Position numbers and translations under genes: made by a program
Origin: Halarchaeum acidiphilum MH1-52-1
GTDB lineage: Archaea > Halobacteriota > Halobacteria > Halobacteriales > Halobacteriaceae
Length of the DNA: 32,466 nucleotides
Reading direction: 5' to 3'
NCBI RefSeq assembly: GCF_000474235.1
Contig: NZ_BATA01000024.1
Location: 1-32,466, forward strand
The notes under the pieces: generated by a model
Seen by the model: only the letters and a program-made list of their open reading frames with translations
Databases searched by the model: none
What the model was told of the DNA's origin: nothing
Shown here: positions 29,380-32,466 of the stretch, piece after piece
How positions within the stretch are numbered: position 1 is the first letter of the stretch
How the letters are laid out: each line of letters opens with the position of its first letter

Positions 29380-29541
29380 TCAGTCGCCGGGGCAGAAGAA
29401 TTTGCGAATCGTGTACCGTTCGCCCGTCCTCCTCTCGATTTCGCGCCTGAAACCCTTCATGAAATGGTAGATAGTCCACGCACCGCCGAGAAGGAATGAA
29501 ACGAAAGCCACGCCAGTGACGACGAGAAGACTGTACGGCAT
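29380..29541 (-). CDS. Small single-pass membrane protein
   Basis: ATG 29541 encodes 53 residues. The first 25 form one hydrophobic segment (MPYSLLVVTGVAFVSFLLGG, then AWTIYHF); a basic tail follows (MKGFRREIERRTGERYTIRK) and it ends FFCPGD. The pattern is N-terminal anchor with a positively charged cytoplasmic tail. No family is recognised. Codon use and the clean start support a real gene. Confidence 0.55.
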   Translation of the reverse strand: MPYSLLVVTGVAFVSFLLGGAWTIYHFMKGFRREIERRTGERYTIRKFFCPGD

Positions 29542-29574
29542 CGTCACTCCCCCACTCTGATGGGTCCGTCGCTG

Positions 29575-29943
29575 CTACTCACCGGCACCGGCCTCCGCGG
29601 TTTCAAGCTGCCAGTGAACGGCGCGGCCGATGGCGTGCACGACACGCTCGAACGTCTCGAACGAGTCGTCGTCCTTCGTCGTAATAGTGATGCCGGCCGT
29701 AGAGATGCTGGCCGTGCCCTCCTCGCCCGACTCCTGGTCGGTGACCCGCGCCGTGACGGAGAACTCGTACCACTTACTGCCGTTCGACGTCGTCGAGTCC
29801 CAGACCGCGAACGGAGACGCGTCGAAATCGCGGAGGATAGCCTCGGCGTCCGTCACCGCCGGGTTGCTCGCGTAGTCAAACTGTGCCGGCGTGCACGACG
29901 GAACATCAAGCGGTCCCGATACCGCGACCATCTCGAAGTCCAT
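29575..29943 (-). CDS. Hypothetical plasmid protein, possibly N-terminally truncated
   Basis: The 122-residue protein contains MVAVSGPLDVPSCTPAQFDY, FDASPFAVWDSTTSNGSKWY and EFSVTARVTDQESGEEGTAS, a beta-rich pattern, and ends with a helical stretch. ATG 29943 is the only good start, but the frame stays open upstream (QRTLRDAYEA) into the antisense of a plus-strand remnant without another ATG or GTG. The original N-terminus may have been cut at about 29965. No function is assigned. Confidence 0.55.
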   Translation of the reverse strand: MDFEMVAVSGPLDVPSCTPAQFDYASNPAVTDAEAILRDFDASPFAVWDSTTSNGSKWYEFSVTARVTDQESGEEGTASISTAGITITTKDDDSFETFERVVHAIGRAVHWQLETAEAGAGE

Positions 29944-29964
29944 CGCCTCGTACGCGTCGCGCAG

Positions 29965-30104
29965 AGTCCGCTGAGCAAATCCACCGCAACGCGGTAGGAT
30001 TTGGCCAGCTAAATGCGGAGTGCATACAGCGTGAGCATCTCCTACTCGACGAACCGGCCGACCCCGAAGGGGGTGGCGGGTTCGTCTGGGTTAGCGACAA
30101 CTGA
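29965..30104 (+). pseudogene. 3' remnant of an unknown plus-strand gene
   Basis: The plus frame reads AEQIHRNAVGFGQLNAECIQ, REHLLLDEPADPEGGGGFVW and VSDN before TGA 30102. It has protein-like codon use but no start, and ends cleanly, so it looks like the C-terminus of a lost gene. The stretch 30105-30326 after it is non-coding and AT-richer, and leads into the methyltransferase promoter. Confidence 0.45.
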
Positions 30105-30326
30105 TTTAGCCGTAGCGACCGTAACACGCGTGAAGAGACGGAATTCCGATACCAAAGCATTCTGTTTCTTCGCTTTCTACGGCAATAACGCAGTCGCGGC
30201 GTCTCCGTCTAGCGAAACTACAGAGCCGAACACTTCATTCATCTCTTTTTACTAGTCACCACAATGACCCACATTTAAGGAGGCACGACACCGATTCCTT
30301 AATAGGAAATAATTCCCTCTGCCATT

Positions 30327-31790
30327 ATGACTCAAAACTCATCCTCCTCTACCGACAAACGAACCGAACGAAAATACTCTGACAACCTCTTCTACTCTGC
30401 CCTCAAACGCGAAAACGGAGAAGCCGACACCGCCACCATCGCCTCACACGTCGGCTGCACACGCCGAACCGCACACAACCGCCTCAACCTCCTCGCAAAC
30501 GGTGACGAACTCTCCAAACGAACCGTCGGCGGCGCAATCCTCTGGCGACTCGACTCCCTCGCGATCCCCCAAGTAGACACCAGCGACCTCGATCAAACCT
30601 GGCGCTCCGCCCCCAAACGATGGTCTGACAGCCTCCACAAAATCGCACCCTACGTCGGCGGATTCCCCGCCTCTCTCGCAAACTACTTCATCAAACGCTT
30701 CACAAACTCCGGAGACGTCGTCCTCGATCCCTTCTGCGGAGGCGGCACAGCACCCCTCGAAGCCCTCTTCCTCAACCGCACTGCATGGGCCAGCGACGCC
30801 TTCAGCTACGCCCACACCCTCACTACCGCCAAATGTGACCCCCTCCCCCGCGACGAACTCACCACCTACCTCGACCAAAAACTCGACGAAAGCGACACAA
30901 TCGACAACACCAACTTCCGCCTCCTCGACAACGAAGACCTCCACGTCTTCTACTCCGACTACACCCTCGACCAACTCCTCCGCCTTCGCGAAGTCCTCGC
31001 CGACGACACCTCCCGCGAAGCCATGTACCTCAAAGCACTCGTCTGCGGCGTCCTCCACGGTCCCTCCGAAATGTTCCTCTCCCTCTCTACCCGCGATACC
31101 TTCTCCGGATCCACCGACTACGTCCGCCGATACGCCGAGAAAAACAACCTCGAACGCCCCGAACGAGACATCCGCGACTCTGTCCTCCGGAAACAAGACC
31201 TCCTCGAACGCGACCCCTGGCCCACAAACCCAGACAGCAACGTCGTCAAAGCCGACGCTCGCGACCTCCCCTTCGAGAACAACAACGCCGACCTAATCCT
31301 CACCTCCCCTCCCTACATGCGCGTCCTCGATTACGCCTGGAACAATTGGATTCGCCTCTGGTGGCTCAATGATGACCGCGACCAAGAACGCGATAAACTC
31401 GACATCACCGCCTCCGAATCGAAATACCGTGATTTCGTCCGTGAGACTCTCCAGGAAATGGAACGCAAACTCGCCCCCGGCGGCTACATCGTCTTAATCG
31501 TCGGTGACGTCCGAAAGAACCTCACAAACCACGTCGAATACATCAACACCGCCTACCTGATCGCCGAAGAAGCCGCCGACCACACGGATCTCATCCCCCG
31601 ACAGATCATCAACGACGACTACGATCTCGATCACCGAAACTACGCACGCGCGAACCGCCTGCGATATGACTATGACAAAGACACCACTGAAGAAAAAGCC
31701 ATGAGCCGCCTGGATCGCTGCCTCATCCTCTCCAACCACGACCACCAACTCCCCGATTCCGACACCGTCGACCTCGCCTGGGACGCCTAA
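30327..31790 (+). CDS. DNA methyltransferase with N-terminal HTH
   Basis: The 487-residue protein has an N-terminal winged helix (YSALKRENGEADTATIASHV, then CTRRTAHNRLNLLANGDELS), motif I DPFCGGGTAPLEALFLNR (134-151) and catalytic motif IV TSPPYMRVLDYAWNNW (326-341), followed by MERKLAPGGYIVLIVGDV. TSPPY with DPFCGGG is typical of N4-cytosine and N6-adenine amino methyltransferases. No endonuclease gene is adjacent, so it may be an orphan. CTTAATA lies about 25 bp upstream of ATG 30327, which fits a leaderless mRNA. Codon use is strikingly different from the neighbours (GAA over GAG, AAA over AAG, very few G on the coding strand), a sign of recent transfer. Confidence 0.85.
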   Translation: MTQNSSSSTDKRTERKYSDNLFYSALKRENGEADTATIASHVGCTRRTAHNRLNLLANGDELSKRTVGGAILWRLDSLAIPQVDTSDLDQTWRSAPKRWSDSLHKIAPYVGGFPASLANYFIKRFTNSGDVVLDPFCGGGTAPLEALFLNRTAWASDAFSYAHTLTTAKCDPLPRDELTTYLDQKLDESDTIDNTNFRLLDNEDLHVFYSDYTLDQLLRLREVLADDTSREAMYLKALVCGVLHGPSEMFLSLSTRDTFSGSTDYVRRYAEKNNLERPERDIRDSVLRKQDLLERDPWPTNPDSNVVKADARDLPFENNNADLILTSPPYMRVLDYAWNNWIRLWWLNDDRDQERDKLDITASESKYRDFVRETLQEMERKLAPGGYIVLIVGDVRKNLTNHVEYINTAYLIAEEAADHTDLIPRQIINDDYDLDHRNYARANRLRYDYDKDTTEEKAMSRLDRCLILSNHDHQLPDSDTVDLAWDA

Positions 31791-31849
31791 CCCCAACACC
31801 CACCCTCCAACATTCCACCAGTCTTAATCCGTTCTTGAATCCTGTATAG

Positions 31850-32466
31850 AACCGCTCTCTCCCGGTGACTTCTATCACCGGCTGACGCCGACGTTGGCGG
31901 AATACCTCCGCGACTTCGTTGAGCATGGCCTCGACGAGGTCGCTGTTCCCGACACTGTTGACGCTGATATCGACCGGTTCAGGGACGTGATGATCGCTGA
32001 TGGATCGGTGTTGCGGTTGCACGAGTTCCTCTCTGATGAGTTCCAAGCCCGTCACGAGGAACAGGCTGGAGCGAAGCTCCACCTGCTCCACAAAGCTACC
32101 GATGAGGCGATTGAACAGATCGACGTAACGGATGAGAAAACGCATGACTGCACGCTGTTCAAGTCGGTTTCGTGACTCCAATGGCGGCTCGTTCTGCTTG
32201 ACCTAGCGTATTTCGAGTACCGTCGCTTCGCGTTGATCGACGAGAACGACGGCTACTTCGTGAGTCGGCTGAAGAAGAGCACGAACCCGGTGATAACAGA
32301 GGAATCACGGGAATGGCGCGGGCGCGCCATTCCCTTGGAGGGCAAGCAGATCAACGATGTAATCGATGATCTCTCGCGGAAGTACATCGACGTCGAGGTC
32401 GAAGCGGAGTTCAAGCGAGGCCAATACGAAGGAACGCACTCGCTGGATACGAAGCGATTCCGCGTC
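31850..32466 (+). pseudogene. ISH8-like (IS4-family) transposase, 5'-truncated and frameshifted
   Basis: The frame LSPGDFYHRLTPTLAEYLRD followed by VADIDRFRDVMIADGSVLRL-like sequence (DADIDRFRDVMIADGSVLRL) and SDEFQARHEEQAGAKLHLLH matches ISH8-type transposases, with the first catalytic Asp in DGSVL and second in KTHDCTLF. Near 32175 the frame stops; the match resumes in another frame as LVLLDLAYFEYRRFALIDEN, GYFVSRLKKSTNPVITEESR and EWRGRAIPLEGKQINDVIDD to the window edge. The first 60-100 residues and the left IS end are absent, and the right end lies outside. The element is dead. Confidence 0.85.

Noticed and set aside
30444-31196. 250-codon minus-strand ORF rich in Val, Glu and Gly inside the methyltransferase
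   Set aside because: The low-complexity composition is the antisense of a G-poor, C-rich coding strand. The methyltransferase motifs fix the real frame.

Overview
The window looks like haloarchaeal (class Halobacteria) accessory DNA, most probably a plasmid or megaplasmid segment or a plasmid-derived island. The signs are acidic, Asp/Glu-rich proteins with GAC/GAG/GTC-rich codons, haloarchaeal IS types (IS6/ISH14-like, IS5-like, ISH8-like), an Orc1/Cdc6 gene beside an iteron-type origin, and many small haloarchaeal hypothetical proteins. No rRNA, tRNA or CRISPR array is visible.

Layout. 1-1.8 kb: a winged-helix regulator and a TIM-barrel protein that resembles tRNA/DNA-guanine transglycosylases. 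1.8-5.4 kb: a dead IS6 element, a membrane protein, a broken PIN gene and a dead IS5 element full of hairpins. 5.5-7.3 kb: a small zinc protein, an AbiEi remnant and an intact hicBA pair. 7.3-9.9 kb: a truncated ardC joined to a truncated flavoprotein gene, then merA with a divergent HxlR regulator. 10-11.6 kb: a DUF932-like plasmid protein. 11.7-17.4 kb: a defence-like block with a methyltransferase-CBS-HEPN fusion, an unknown protein, an Mrr-type nuclease, and a 40-residue ORF followed by a HEPN protein with an exact RNxxxH motif. 17.6-20.2 kb: SRAP and PolB remnants, orc1/cdc6 and an origin with five ORB-like repeats. 20.6-24.3 kb: regulators and a SWIM-finger gene split by a 127-bp MITE. 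24.5-27.5 kb: a second Mrr-type nuclease, a PadR regulator and a complete ardC. 27.6-30 kb: small plasmid genes and a frameshifted nucleotidyltransferase. 30.3 kb to the end: a DNA methyltransferase with foreign codon use and a truncated ISH8-like transposase.

The most striking feature is a 40-43 bp dyad, TTAACCAACA-N20-23-TGTTGGTTAA, that occurs seven times. Six copies lie 14-144 bp upstream of minus-strand genes: the transglycosylase-like gene, hicBA, the DUF932-like gene, a small conserved gene, the SWIM gene and the ardC operon. The seventh lies beside the SRAP remnant. Several of these families (ArdC, DUF932/YubP, SRAP) are typical of the leading, anti-defence regions of mobile plasmids, so the dyads may define one co-regulated entry or anti-restriction regulon.

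Much of the window is decaying. At least four to five genes carry an in-frame stop that one C-to-T or G-to-A transition would explain, and several more carry single-base frameshifts. Genuine decay and sequencing or assembly error cannot be separated from the sequence alone.
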